Positions 42,304 through 51,328 of a stretch of 64,000 nucleotides of DNA are shown here, piece after piece. How positions within the stretch are numbered: position 1 is the first letter of the stretch; each line of letters begins with the position of its first letter. Made by a program: the position numbers and the translations under genes. This DNA comes from Vibrio superstes (GTDB taxonomy: Bacteria; Pseudomonadota; Gammaproteobacteria; Enterobacterales; Vibrionaceae), in the NCBI RefSeq assembly GCF_003569005.1, contig NZ_BCUR01000004.1, positions 1,835,111 to 1,899,110 on the forward strand, written 5' to 3'. Below the pieces are notes generated by a model that had not been told where the DNA came from, did no database searches, and worked only from the letters and a program-made list of their open reading frames with translations.

Positions 42304-42506
42304 ATTTGATTCCCTATCTTTTGCTTATAATAAGCATAATCACAACACACCTATCTTGCTAATCAAAGGATGTACTTCACACACTGATGGTTTGAGAAGT
42401 GAAAATTTTCGATGTCTTTACCGAGCTCAAGTTTATGAGGTAAAACAACAAAAACGATCAAGAAGTTAGGTAAAATAGACGCTTATCAACATCAGTAAAT
42501 CGCACT

Positions 42507-44171
42507 ATGACAACATCGAATAAACCTTGGTTACAAACCTATCCTCAAGACGTACCAGAATTCATCAATATCGACCAATATGCCAATATCAACGAAATGT
42601 TCAAAAAACCATTTGAACAATTTGCTGACAACACCGCATTCGTCAACATGGGACACTCTCTTACCTACCAACAGATCAATGAAAAAAGTGATGCATTTGC
42701 GGCCTACCTTCAATCAGAACTGAAGGCAAAGAAAGGCGATAGAATCGCACTAATGATGCCCAACCTACTGCAATACCCTATTTGTATTCTAGGTGCGCTC
42801 AAAGCAGGGCTGGTCGTGGTGAACGTCAATCCCCTCTACACTCCTCGTGAGCTTGAACATCAACTCCGAGATTCTGGCGCCACCATCATAGTGGCAGTCA
42901 CAAACTTTGGTGACAGCTTGCAGCAAGTCATTAGTCGCACTAGCTTAAAGCATGTAATCCTCACCAGTATTGGCGATGAATTGGCGCCGCATAAGCGAAC
43001 ACTAGTTAATTTTGTGGTGAAGTACGTAAAGAAAATGGTGCCTAAGTACCACCTCCCGAGCGCTATCTCTCTTAGACGAGTCCTGACCGATGGCAAACGC
43101 CTAGACTTTAATCCGCCAAAGATTGAGCAAAGCGACCTTGCTTATTTGCAGTATACCGGCGGGACCACAGGCCTTGCCAAAGGCGCAATGCTCACACACA
43201 AGAACGTGATGGCTAATGTGCTGCAGGTCTTTGGGCACTTCGGCCCGCGTACAGCAAAAGATAAAGAACATGCCGTCACACCTCTGCCGCTTTACCATAT
43301 CTTCGCAAACTCAGTCAGTATGATGCTGATGATGTATATGGGGGGCACCAATCTGTTGATCACTAACCCTAGGGATTTAAACACCTTTGTAAATGATCTC
43401 AGCAAGTACCCATTTACTATGATTTTTGGCCTGAACACCCTATTCGCTGCCCTAATTAATCATGCAAAATTCAAGCAACTGGACTTCTCTAACGCAGAGT
43501 TCACTATTGCCGGCGGGATGGCGACGCAAAAACACGTCGCCGATGAGTGGCAAGCCATTACAGGGATGCCAATCATTGAGGGTTACGGCCTGACCGAGTG
43601 TTCGCCGGTAGTTGCCGGTGGCGTCCACACTCAGCAGCAATTTGTGCCGGCTATCGGAGTACCTCTACCAAGTACGGAAATGAGGATCGTAGATGATGGC
43701 GGACAACCATTAGACGCAAATCAAGTGGGTGAGATTCAAATCCGCGGTGACCAAGTCATGGTTGGGTATTGGAAACAAGACGCGGAAACCAAGGCTGTGC
43801 TCACAGAGGATGGCTGGCTAAACTCTGGTGATATCGGCCGCATGGATGAAGACGGCGTTTTCTATATCGAGGATCGTAAGAAAGATATGATTCTAGTGTC
43901 GGGCTTCAACGTATTCCCAACAGAGATTGAAGAAGTCGCCACGCTGCACCCGAAAATCATTGAGGCGGCTGCTGTTGGTGTGCCTGATGACGTTGCTGGA
44001 GAGCGCGTCAAGCTTATCCTGGTCACTAACGGCTCGGTTTCTGTAGACGATATTAAAAAGCACTGTCGCCAACACCTCACTGGTTACAAGATCCCGAAGG
44101 TCATCGAGTTTAGGGAAGAGTTACCAAAAACGAACGTAGGCAAGATTTTGCGCCGAGAACTGCGCGACTGA
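42507..44171 (+). CDS. fadD: Long-chain fatty acid--CoA ligase
   Basis: This 554-residue acyl-CoA synthetase activates exogenous fatty acids at the inner membrane. It has the AMP-binding P-loop YTGGTTGLAKGAMLTHKN, then EGYGLTECSPVV, the FACS-like block (WLNSGDIGRMDEDGVFYIEDRKKDMI) and the C-terminal catalytic Lys in KTNVGKILRREL. Length and sequence fit E. coli FadD (561). It is monocistronic with its own terminator. No clear FadR box was found upstream. Confidence 0.92.
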   Translation: MTTSNKPWLQTYPQDVPEFINIDQYANINEMFKKPFEQFADNTAFVNMGHSLTYQQINEKSDAFAAYLQSELKAKKGDRIALMMPNLLQYPICILGALKAGLVVVNVNPLYTPRELEHQLRDSGATIIVAVTNFGDSLQQVISRTSLKHVILTSIGDELAPHKRTLVNFVVKYVKKMVPKYHLPSAISLRRVLTDGKRLDFNPPKIEQSDLAYLQYTGGTTGLAKGAMLTHKNVMANVLQVFGHFGPRTAKDKEHAVTPLPLYHIFANSVSMMLMMYMGGTNLLITNPRDLNTFVNDLSKYPFTMIFGLNTLFAALINHAKFKQLDFSNAEFTIAGGMATQKHVADEWQAITGMPIIEGYGLTECSPVVAGGVHTQQQFVPAIGVPLPSTEMRIVDDGGQPLDANQVGEIQIRGDQVMVGYWKQDAETKAVLTEDGWLNSGDIGRMDEDGVFYIEDRKKDMILVSGFNVFPTEIEEVATLHPKIIEAAAVGVPDDVAGERVKLILVTNGSVSVDDIKKHCRQHLTGYKIPKVIEFREELPKTNVGKILRRELRD

Positions 44172-44192
44172 GTGCCAAAGAAAGGTAATTAA

Positions 44193-44216
44193 GCAGGCCT
44201 AGCTTTCTAGGCCTGC
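44193..44216. terminator. Bidirectional terminator between fadD and gltS
   Basis: A perfect 10-bp stem GCAGGCCTAG (44193-44202)/CTAGGCCTGC (44207-44216) with a CTTT loop lies between convergent genes. The plus strand continues ATTTGG and the minus strand TTAATTACC, so T-tracts are weak. Confidence 0.7.
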
Positions 44217-44226
44217 ATTTGGCTGT

Positions 44227-45441
44227 TTACAGACCCACGAAGAAGCTGATCACTAGCGCGTTCACAATATCGATAAAGAAACCACATACCAATGGCACCA
44301 CGATAAAGGCCTGCGGACTCGCACCATAACGACTTGTTACTGCAGTCATATTCACAATCGCAGTCGCAGTCGAGCCAAGGGTTATGCCTCCGAAGCCTGA
44401 ACAGATAACCACTGAGTCGTAGTTTCTGCCCATCAAGTAGTAAACCACTAGGACAGTGAACAGTAGAGATAGCAGGATTTGAGCGGACATGATCACTGAG
44501 ATATAGCCAAACATGCCATCTAGATCCCAGATATGAAGCCCCATCAACGCCATGGTCAAGAACATACCCAGACAGATATCAGAAATCATCGCTAAGCCTT
44601 TACGACCCTGCTCAATCTTCTGTTTAGTTCGACGTTTCTTAAATAAGGCACGACCGATGTTGCCAATCAAGATACCTGCGATTAAGCAGCTCACAAATAA
44701 AGGCAGCTTAAAGCCAGCAGCTTCAATAGATTCACCGATACTGTAGCCTAACATTAGAGTAATATTTAAGACCAACCACGCCCACAAAACACCATAATGG
44801 CTAAGCTCTACAGTTGTTTCATGGTCTTGAAACGCACCCACAGCAACGTCTTCTTGATTAGAGGGGCTCACCTTGTGTTTATTCAAAAGGTAATTAGCGA
44901 TTGGGCCGCCAATAACACAGGCTGCGATTAAACCAACCGTATTGGACGCCACACCCAATTCCATTGCATTGCTAATGCCGTACTCTTCAACAAAAGTCGG
45001 AGCCCAAGCCAAGGTTGTGCCAACACCACCAATCAAACTGACCGAGCCAGATAACAAACCGGCCTTAGGATCTAAGCCAAACGCTGTGGCTACCGACATG
45101 CCAACAACGTTCTGTAGTACGATAAAGGTGCCAGCAAGCAACAACAAGATGAACAGCGGGCGTCCACCTTTGATAAGTGTTTTCAGGTCCGCTTGAAGAC
45201 CAATCCCTGCAAAGAAGTACAACAACAAAAAGTCTCGAACTTCCAAGGTAAACGTGACTTGAATGTTAAAGACATAATAAAGAACAGCGACAGTTGCTGC
45301 GCACACAAACCCACCGATAACAGGTTCAGGTAAGGAATATTTCTTCAATACCTCTGAGCGCTCAATTATGGCTTTACCAATAAACAGCAATGCAATGGCG
45401 ATGGTAAAGGAAACGAGCGGTGGTACTAATACTTCTGACAT
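44227..45441 (-). CDS. gltS: Sodium/glutamate symporter GltS
   Basis: This 404-residue inner-membrane Na+-coupled glutamate transporter belongs to the ESS family. It has about ten TM helices in two repeats, with pore-loop motifs SGSVSLIGGVGTTLAWAP in the first half and ICSGFGGITLGSTATAIVNM in the second. The length equals E. coli GltS (401). It has a separate promoter, and the gene before it (the C2-type hydroxylase) ends in a strong terminator. Confidence 0.93.
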   Translation of the reverse strand: MSEVLVPPLVSFTIAIALLFIGKAIIERSEVLKKYSLPEPVIGGFVCAATVAVLYYVFNIQVTFTLEVRDFLLLYFFAGIGLQADLKTLIKGGRPLFILLLLAGTFIVLQNVVGMSVATAFGLDPKAGLLSGSVSLIGGVGTTLAWAPTFVEEYGISNAMELGVASNTVGLIAACVIGGPIANYLLNKHKVSPSNQEDVAVGAFQDHETTVELSHYGVLWAWLVLNITLMLGYSIGESIEAAGFKLPLFVSCLIAGILIGNIGRALFKKRRTKQKIEQGRKGLAMISDICLGMFLTMALMGLHIWDLDGMFGYISVIMSAQILLSLLFTVLVVYYLMGRNYDSVVICSGFGGITLGSTATAIVNMTAVTSRYGASPQAFIVVPLVCGFFIDIVNALVISFFVGL

Positions 45442-45705
45442 AAATTAATCTGTTCCTCGGCAATGAGTGCAATGACGTATGAAATACAACGATAAGCTAC
45501 AAGTGTAATGGAAACCTCAAGAAAATCCTTAACTTATCTATATCAATTGCTCAAAAGAGAAACTAAAGAAGAATATATAATGGAGATTGCTCTAGGATTA
45601 GTCGGCGCGCAGTTTAAGCAAATATTAATGCTTCATATATAAAAGAAAATTTCGTTGTCATATAAACGTGGATGATGTGTTTGCCGAGTGAGGGTAAAGT
45701 TAAAA

Positions 45706-45731
45706 AGCCCTGACCGAATTCGGTCAGGGCT
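45706..45731 (-). terminator. Terminator of the hydroxylase oxygenase gene
   Basis: An 11-bp stem AGCCCTGACCG (45706-45716)/CGGTCAGGGCT (45721-45731) with loop AATT is followed on the minus strand by TTTTAACTTT, 25 bp past the stop at 45756. The rest of the 45442-45755 gap shows no gene. Confidence 0.85.
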
Positions 45732-45755
45732 TGGCATTATCAATTGTTTAGTAGA

Positions 45756-46928
45756 TTAAACCATCGTTGGATCTGGTTCTAAGCCCATTAACTGGCGTCC
45801 TAGGATCTGTGCACACACATCATAATCGGTATAGGCATGCGCGCCTGTCATATGTGAATCTCTGAACAATCTCTGGGCTTCATTGTCGCTAAACCACGCC
45901 ATGCCACCAGATGCCTCAAACAAACGATCGACACTCGCAATACAACTCTTAACCGCGTAAGCCTGATTCGTGCGCCAGTAAGCTAAGGTATCGGCTGTAG
46001 GAAACTCGCGACGCTCTCCATGTACTTTATGGTCTTCCCATGTTTTTTCTAGCAAGGCTCTGGCCGCTGAAACCTGATGGGTAGATTCAGCGAGTCGAAG
46101 TAGCGCTGGAGTCGCAACGCCTACATTCGCACCAGTGTAGGCACGTACTCGATTCTTTTGTTTTTCCTTGTACACCTCAAGCATGCGTTCAGCAATACCT
46201 AGACTAATCGCGGCAAAACCACAGGCGAAATATGGGCGATATGGCGTTGTATAGATATCACTTTCTGGATACAGCCCCGCTCCCGCCGAGCGCCCCTCCA
46301 TCATTCCCTTTGCCGTTTCGATTCTATGCTCTGGAATAAAAACGTCTTTCAACACTAAGGTCTTGGTACCACTTGATTTCATGCCAGCTGCGTACCAATC
46401 ATCGATGATCTTGTATTGATGACGAGGAACGACACCGAAGCAATAAACCTTATTCCCATCTTGATCAAATCGATTAAAGCCCAAGATAGCCCAGTCAGCA
46501 TGGTCACACCCGCTGCTCCAGCGCATATCACCATTGAATATTACACCACCCTCGGTTTCTTCCGTTTTACCGAAGGGTGCAATACTACTGCTGGCTGTGG
46601 CTTCAGGGTCTGCTCCCCAGAATTCAGTTTGAGCCTCTTGAGAAAACAGAGCCATTTGATGACTGTGCGTGGCGAGCAAGCTGGCACCCCATGCCGTGCC
46701 ACCACAGGCACCCGCTAGTGCCGCCACACAGTCCGCGAACTCAGGCAATGAAATTTCTAGTCCACCGTATATCTTTGGTTGAAAAGCCCTAAAAAAACCA
46801 ATTTCTCTCAACAAGCGAATGTTCTCTTCAGGTGGCGTACGATCCTGTTCAGCTTGCATCGCGTTTTCTGCAATCTTTGGCAGGATAGTTTGAAGTTTTT
46901 CTAGTAGTGGATTAGGTGTTTTCATCAT
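45756..46928 (-). CDS. 4-hydroxyphenylacetate 3-hydroxylase, oxygenase component (C2 type)
   Basis: This 390-residue flavin-dependent monooxygenase has the acyl-CoA dehydrogenase fold. It uses free reduced flavin and O2 to hydroxylate 4-hydroxyphenylacetate to homoprotocatechuate. It closely resembles the Acinetobacter baumannii C2 component as I recall it, with THSHQ (H88), TASSSIAPFGK (S114), WSSGCDHA and MTGAHAYTDYDVCAQILGR. H88 and S114 align with its active-site H120 and S146. It is not the E. coli HpaB type. AGGA before tandem ATGs at 46928/46925 favours this start over the ATG 16 codons upstream. It is divergent from hpaA, with a candidate HpaR operator between them. Confidence 0.88.
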   Translation of the reverse strand: MMKTPNPLLEKLQTILPKIAENAMQAEQDRTPPEENIRLLREIGFFRAFQPKIYGGLEISLPEFADCVAALAGACGGTAWGASLLATHSHQMALFSQEAQTEFWGADPEATASSSIAPFGKTEETEGGVIFNGDMRWSSGCDHADWAILGFNRFDQDGNKVYCFGVVPRHQYKIIDDWYAAGMKSSGTKTLVLKDVFIPEHRIETAKGMMEGRSAGAGLYPESDIYTTPYRPYFACGFAAISLGIAERMLEVYKEKQKNRVRAYTGANVGVATPALLRLAESTHQVSAARALLEKTWEDHKVHGERREFPTADTLAYWRTNQAYAVKSCIASVDRLFEASGGMAWFSDNEAQRLFRDSHMTGAHAYTDYDVCAQILGRQLMGLEPDPTMV

Positions 46929-47056
46929 CGATTCCTTTTCAACGTTTAGCCCTTTAATATTTATGAGTCTGGGCAATTGCTGAACAGTATGTCTGTTGAA
47001 ACGTCAGTGTTAAATGGATGTTACAAATGTTAGCTTGTACTTTTCGTAGAACTCTC

Positions 47057-47074
47057 TAACATATTAACTAGTTG
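47057..47074. promoter_or_regulatory. Candidate HpaR operator in the oxygenase-hpaA gap
   Basis: TAACATATTAACTAGTTG contains the TAACATATTAACT core of the palindrome found three more times near hpaH and dctP. It lies 24 bp before the hpaA start and 128 bp before the oxygenase start. The left arm is imperfect. Confidence 0.55.
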
Positions 47075-47097
47075 AAGGGATTTCATAGAGTGATGAC

Positions 47098-47973
47098 ATG
47101 GAAGCATTGAAAATACCTAACCTCAATATCGGTAACGTGTACGACTCGAGATATCAAAACAACGAGTTTCATGTAGAGAAATTAGATAGCTTAGCGCTGT
47201 TTTTTGGTCGAAGTATGCCGACACACTATCACGACCGGTATTATCAGATACATTGCATACTAGAGGGCAATACCCACGTCCTTCTCGACGAGTCTCACTA
47301 CTCAAAGCATGGTATCACGCTGTTTTTTACCCCTCCCACGGTTCCCCATTCCTTCGTTACCGATGATCATGCCAGTGGCTTTGTCATCACCGCGAGTCAA
47401 ACCTTAGTATGGCGCTTATTGGACATCGAGATTGGACGAAATGATGTTGCTTCCACCGCTATGCAGCCCTTTTGTGTGGAGATAGATGCAGACAATCGAC
47501 TGATAAGACTTTTTAAAGCTCTGTTACAAGAACAAGAATCCAATGATTTTATGAGTGACGTGGCCGGTCAATCCATCATGCAATTGATCCTGATTGACGT
47601 GATCCGGCTTGCGAGTGATCAACCTACCAACACCAGTTACCGTAGCGCGGATGTGCAAGTATTTAACCAGTTCAGTCAATTAATCGAGGTGCAATATAAA
47701 GCCCATTGGGCCCTGCCTCAATATGCGAACGAACTGAACCTCACCACGGCTCGACTCAATGATATCTGTCGCCGAGTTAGCGGGCTTTCATCCAAAAGAT
47801 TGGTCGCAGATCGAGTGATGCAGGAAGCCAGAAGATTGTTACTGCTGACAGCAATATCAGTGCAAGAGGTTGCGTTTGAATTGGGTTATCAGGACCCTGC
47901 TTATTTTGCTCGATTCTTTAAGAAGAATGCAGGGGAAACAGCCTCAGGATTTAGGGAAAGAGAGCAACAGTAA
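47098..47973 (+). CDS. hpaA: HpaA, AraC-family activator of 4-hydroxyphenylacetate catabolism
   Basis: This 291-residue transcription factor has an N-terminal cupin sensor region (residues about 25-110: FFGRSMPTHYHDRYYQIHCILEG, FTPPTVPHSFVT) and a C-terminal AraC double helix-turn-helix (about 195-288: LPQYANELNLTTARLNDICRRVSG, VQEVAFELGYQDPAYFARFFKKNAG). It matches E. coli HpaA in layout and motifs. HpaA responds to 4-hydroxyphenylacetate and activates the hydroxylase genes, which fits its position divergent from the oxygenase gene. Confidence 0.9.
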   Translation: MEALKIPNLNIGNVYDSRYQNNEFHVEKLDSLALFFGRSMPTHYHDRYYQIHCILEGNTHVLLDESHYSKHGITLFFTPPTVPHSFVTDDHASGFVITASQTLVWRLLDIEIGRNDVASTAMQPFCVEIDADNRLIRLFKALLQEQESNDFMSDVAGQSIMQLILIDVIRLASDQPTNTSYRSADVQVFNQFSQLIEVQYKAHWALPQYANELNLTTARLNDICRRVSGLSSKRLVADRVMQEARRLLLLTAISVQEVAFELGYQDPAYFARFFKKNAGETASGFREREQQ

Positions 47974-47991
47974 TTGCTCTCTTGTATTGGA

Positions 47992-48945
47992 TTAGTAGAC
48001 GTCTAGGTCCTGAGCTAGAGTGTAGGTTCTGTTATAGAACTCGGAAAATTCATTATCAACAGATTCAGCGCTAGTACCAAAATAGAGTACATGATTAAGC
48101 ACCATTAATTGAGGCTGTATTTTATCCCCAATCTTAGCTAACTCCTCTGTCGAGGTATGCGCTTTTTGATGGTAGTTTTGCCAATCTTCAGTGCGTTTAG
48201 ACAGGCCCTCCATGCTATACACCTCATGGATTAAGATATCCGCGCCCTCATAATTTTTTACCACAGACTCGTCAAACGTCGTATCGCCTGACACCACGAT
48301 CACGCGATCTGGTGTGGTAAATCGATAACCTAGAGCATAGCCATCTGGCCAATCACCATGGCGAGCATTAAATGCCTCAACCGTGACATTCTCATCTTTA
48401 TAAACCTGCCCAGGTTGCTTAATGATCTGAGTGTTCACTTTGTAGCCATTAGGGTTGGCAGGTTGAGCGCCCTTCATTCGGTGTTGAATATCCGTATCAA
48501 AGGCCTTCAACGTTTGGTCCACTAAGAAATTAGTGTTTGGCGGTCCATAAATAGAAATAGGCTCTTTACGGCCCAGCACCCAAGGGGTTAACACTAGGTC
48601 GGCGATCCCCATGGTGTGATCCGAATCTAAATGGGTTAAGAAGGCATACTTGATAAAGGTAGGACGCATGGTATTGCCCGGGAATCCTGCATAGCCTTGA
48701 CGACGTGCTGCATCAATTTGTCTAGCAACACCTGGCCCAAAGTCCACTAAATACACCGCACTGTTAACCACAATGGCAACAGATTGTCCTGAGTGGTTTG
48801 CATCATTGAAAGGCGTTCCTGTCCCTAACATAACCACCTGAGTAATATCCGACGGCTCGATGAGATCAGCAATGGCCTGAGTCGACAATAAACTCGCTAA
48901 TCCAAGTATCATACCCGCTACTGTGTTCTTTACTGTTCGATTCAT
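47992..48945 (-). CDS. Exported MBL-fold metallo-hydrolase
   Basis: This 317-residue protein has a Sec signal (VAGMILGLASLLSTQAIA) and a metallo-beta-lactamase fold of the RNase Z/arylsulfatase-like group. Motifs are VMLGTGTPF, LTHLDSDHTMG, NARHGDWPDG, VVSGDTTFDE and LNHVLYF. The metal-site motif reads HLDSDH, with Asp where HxHxDH normally has the second His. It overlaps the dehydrogenase gene by 4 bp and is the last gene of the hpa operon. A hydrolase for an aromatic ester, sulfate or lactone feeding the pathway is a guess from context. Confidence 0.8.
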   Translation of the reverse strand: MNRTVKNTVAGMILGLASLLSTQAIADLIEPSDITQVVMLGTGTPFNDANHSGQSVAIVVNSAVYLVDFGPGVARQIDAARRQGYAGFPGNTMRPTFIKYAFLTHLDSDHTMGIADLVLTPWVLGRKEPISIYGPPNTNFLVDQTLKAFDTDIQHRMKGAQPANPNGYKVNTQIIKQPGQVYKDENVTVEAFNARHGDWPDGYALGYRFTTPDRVIVVSGDTTFDESVVKNYEGADILIHEVYSMEGLSKRTEDWQNYHQKAHTSTEELAKIGDKIQPQLMVLNHVLYFGTSAESVDNEFSEFYNRTYTLAQDLDVY

Positions 48946-50396
48946 TTATTCAGTCCACCCATAAACATGTATTTCATCTCCATATACTCTTCCATACCAT
49001 GCCTAGAACCTTCACGGCCCAAGCCCGACTCTTTAACGCCACCAAAGGGGGCCGCAGCCGTAGAAATTAAACCCTCATTAATTCCCACCATACCTGCCTC
49101 TAATGCCTCGCCCACTCGCCAAGCCCTGCTCAGTGACTGGGTGTAAAAATAAGCAGCTAAGCCCGAATCTGTATCATTGGCACGCTCGATAACCTCGTCT
49201 TCATCAGAGAACCTAAACAGCGCGGCTAGGGGACCAAATGTTTCCTCACTCGCCACTATCATCTCGTCAGTCACTTCGGTAATCACAAAGGGTGTTACAA
49301 GTTGACCACCCTGACTTGGAAGCTCTCCACAACGAATTCTTGCTCCCTTCAAGCTGGCATCTTCAACGTGGGATTGCACTTTTGCTATCGCTTGTGAATT
49401 GATCAAGGGACCAATTTCAACGCCTTGCCCAAATCCATCACCCACCTCAAGCGCACTCACTCGTGCGACTAATTTGTCAGCAAATTCTTCATAAACGGCA
49501 TCATGGACAAAGATACGATTCGCACAAACACAGGTTTGGCCTGCATTTCTAAATTTGGCGATCATTACCCCTTCAATCGCTGAATCAATATCGGCATCAT
49601 CAAACACAATAAAGGGGGCATTGCCGCCTAATTCCAGCGCCATTTTTTTGATGGAAGAAGACGACTGGTTCATCAAGATCTTGCCTACGTTAGTAGAGCC
49701 GGTGAAGGAAACCTTACGCACCTTCTTATTTGAGGTCAGCACACTGCCTATCTCTAGCGCATCCCCGGTGATCACATTGAATAATCCTCTTGGTAGGCCT
49801 GCCTGCTCCCCAAGCTCCGCTAAAGCAAGCGCAGTAAAGGGGGTTTCCGGTGCCGGCTTTAATACCACAGAACAACCGGCGGCAAAGGCTGGAGCACACT
49901 TTCGAGTGATCATAGCTGCTGGGAAGTTCCACGGTGTAATGGCCGCCACCACCCCTATTGGTTCTTTTGTGACGAGTATTTTCCCATCCGTTTTATGGCT
50001 TGGGATTATTTCGCCATAGGCACGCTTTGCCTCCTCGCTATACCAAAGGACAAAGCTTGCCGCATAGGCAATCTCTCCCTTAGCCTCAGCAAAGGGCTTG
50101 CCTTGTTCGGTGACTAAAATAGTGGCGAGATCGTCCGTGTTCTCAACCATTAAGTCGTACCATTTTCTAAGGATGGTCGAGCGATGCTCCGCCGTTGTGT
50201 CTTTCCAATCAAGATAGGCGGCGTGGGCCAGTTCAATACAAAGCTCGGCTTCATTTCGCCCCAAGCGTGGCACTGTGCCAATGGGTTGCATTGAAGATGG
50301 ATTGATCACGACATCATTGTTGTCGCAAGTTGAAGTAAACCACTCTCCGCCGATATAACTGCGTTGATTAAACAAACTTGGATTATCGAGTTTCAT
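48942..50396 (-). CDS. NAD(P)-dependent succinate-semialdehyde dehydrogenase
   Basis: This 484-residue aldehyde dehydrogenase of the GabD/Sad group has TPWNFPAAMITRK, ELGGNAPFIVFDDAD (catalytic Glu) and GQTCVCANRIFVH (catalytic Cys). The C-terminus has PFGGVKESGLGREGSRHG. The HpaI aldolase of this operon releases succinate semialdehyde, so oxidation to succinate is the expected job. It lies 8 bp after hpaD and overlaps the MBL gene. Confidence 0.88.
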   Translation of the reverse strand: MKLDNPSLFNQRSYIGGEWFTSTCDNNDVVINPSSMQPIGTVPRLGRNEAELCIELAHAAYLDWKDTTAEHRSTILRKWYDLMVENTDDLATILVTEQGKPFAEAKGEIAYAASFVLWYSEEAKRAYGEIIPSHKTDGKILVTKEPIGVVAAITPWNFPAAMITRKCAPAFAAGCSVVLKPAPETPFTALALAELGEQAGLPRGLFNVITGDALEIGSVLTSNKKVRKVSFTGSTNVGKILMNQSSSSIKKMALELGGNAPFIVFDDADIDSAIEGVMIAKFRNAGQTCVCANRIFVHDAVYEEFADKLVARVSALEVGDGFGQGVEIGPLINSQAIAKVQSHVEDASLKGARIRCGELPSQGGQLVTPFVITEVTDEMIVASEETFGPLAALFRFSDEDEVIERANDTDSGLAAYFYTQSLSRAWRVGEALEAGMVGINEGLISTAAAPFGGVKESGLGREGSRHGMEEYMEMKYMFMGGLNK

Positions 50397-50404
50397 TACG
50401 CTAC

Positions 50405-51265
50405 CTACTCTGTCACTTCAAACACAACATTGATCTGGCCTGTCCCTGAGCTTGGGAAGTATTCAGTAATAACCTCGCTTTTCCCTTGGTAGTCATCCCA
50501 ACCTAAGGCACCAAACAGCATGGCGGTATCATGCATTCCCCCTTCACCCGAACATAGGTTTGCGTAATCCGGAAGCATTTTTATAAAGGTTGAATAATCA
50601 CGCTTAGCCCATAAATCCAACACTCTAAGGTCTACTTGGCGATTAAACTCCTTGGAGATAGTGAAGGTGCCGTTGTTGGCCTCATAGTCTTCATTGTTCC
50701 AGATACGATGTGATAATGAGCCTGATGCAAGAAGCATAACTCGGCTGTTGCTGGCCTCGACTGCCTCTCTGATTGCTTCCCCTAGCTTGCGTGAAGATTC
50801 GAGGTCGTGCACCGTGCACCAGGCAGCAATAGACACCACCTTGAACTGAGCGTCTTCATTCATATAACGCATCGGGACCAAGGTGCCGTATTCGAGTTCG
50901 AGCGATTCAACCTTATGAGAAAGTGTAAACCCCCCCTTCTCGGTGGCACGATCAGCAATCAGATCGCCGAGCTCCGTATTGCCATAATATTGATACTCTA
51001 GATTTTGAATAAAATGTGGGAATTCATTACTGGTGTAATTCCCGACGAACTTATCCTTAGAGTTGATGTGAAACCCAGCATTAACCAACCAGTGTGTGTC
51101 CAATACCACGACGGTATCCACATCAAGGTCTTTCGCCATTTGTGCAATCTGCTTATGTCCATCGATAGCGGCCTCACGACAACCATGTAAACGACCTGGC
51201 TGCTCTGACATGATCATCGTCGGTACGTGTGTGATTTTTGCTGCAACACAGAGTTTTCCCATCAT
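50405..51265 (-). CDS. hpaD: HpaD, 3,4-dihydroxyphenylacetate 2,3-dioxygenase
   Basis: This 286-residue class III (LigB-type) extradiol dioxygenase opens the ring of homoprotocatechuate. It is close to E. coli HpaD throughout: MGKLCVAAKITHVPTM, VVLDTHWLVNAGFHIN, SNEFPHFIQN, EYGTLVPMRYMNED, ASGSLSHRIW and the end LFGALGWDDYQGK with SSGTGQINVVF. Active-site histidines are visible in THVP and DTHW. The ORF begins with two ATGs one codon apart; the second gives the family N-terminus. Confidence 0.95.
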   Translation of the reverse strand: MMGKLCVAAKITHVPTMIMSEQPGRLHGCREAAIDGHKQIAQMAKDLDVDTVVVLDTHWLVNAGFHINSKDKFVGNYTSNEFPHFIQNLEYQYYGNTELGDLIADRATEKGGFTLSHKVESLELEYGTLVPMRYMNEDAQFKVVSIAAWCTVHDLESSRKLGEAIREAVEASNSRVMLLASGSLSHRIWNNEDYEANNGTFTISKEFNRQVDLRVLDLWAKRDYSTFIKMLPDYANLCSGEGGMHDTAMLFGALGWDDYQGKSEVITEYFPSSGTGQINVVFEVTE

Positions 51266-51328
51266 TTCCCTTCCTTTTCTAAGCTCGCTTCGAGACCTCT
51301 CACATTCAGAAATCTCGCAATCAGTAAA

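Noticed and set aside
42304..42506. FadR operator upstream of fadD
   Set aside because: No stretch gives a convincing match to the FadR consensus.
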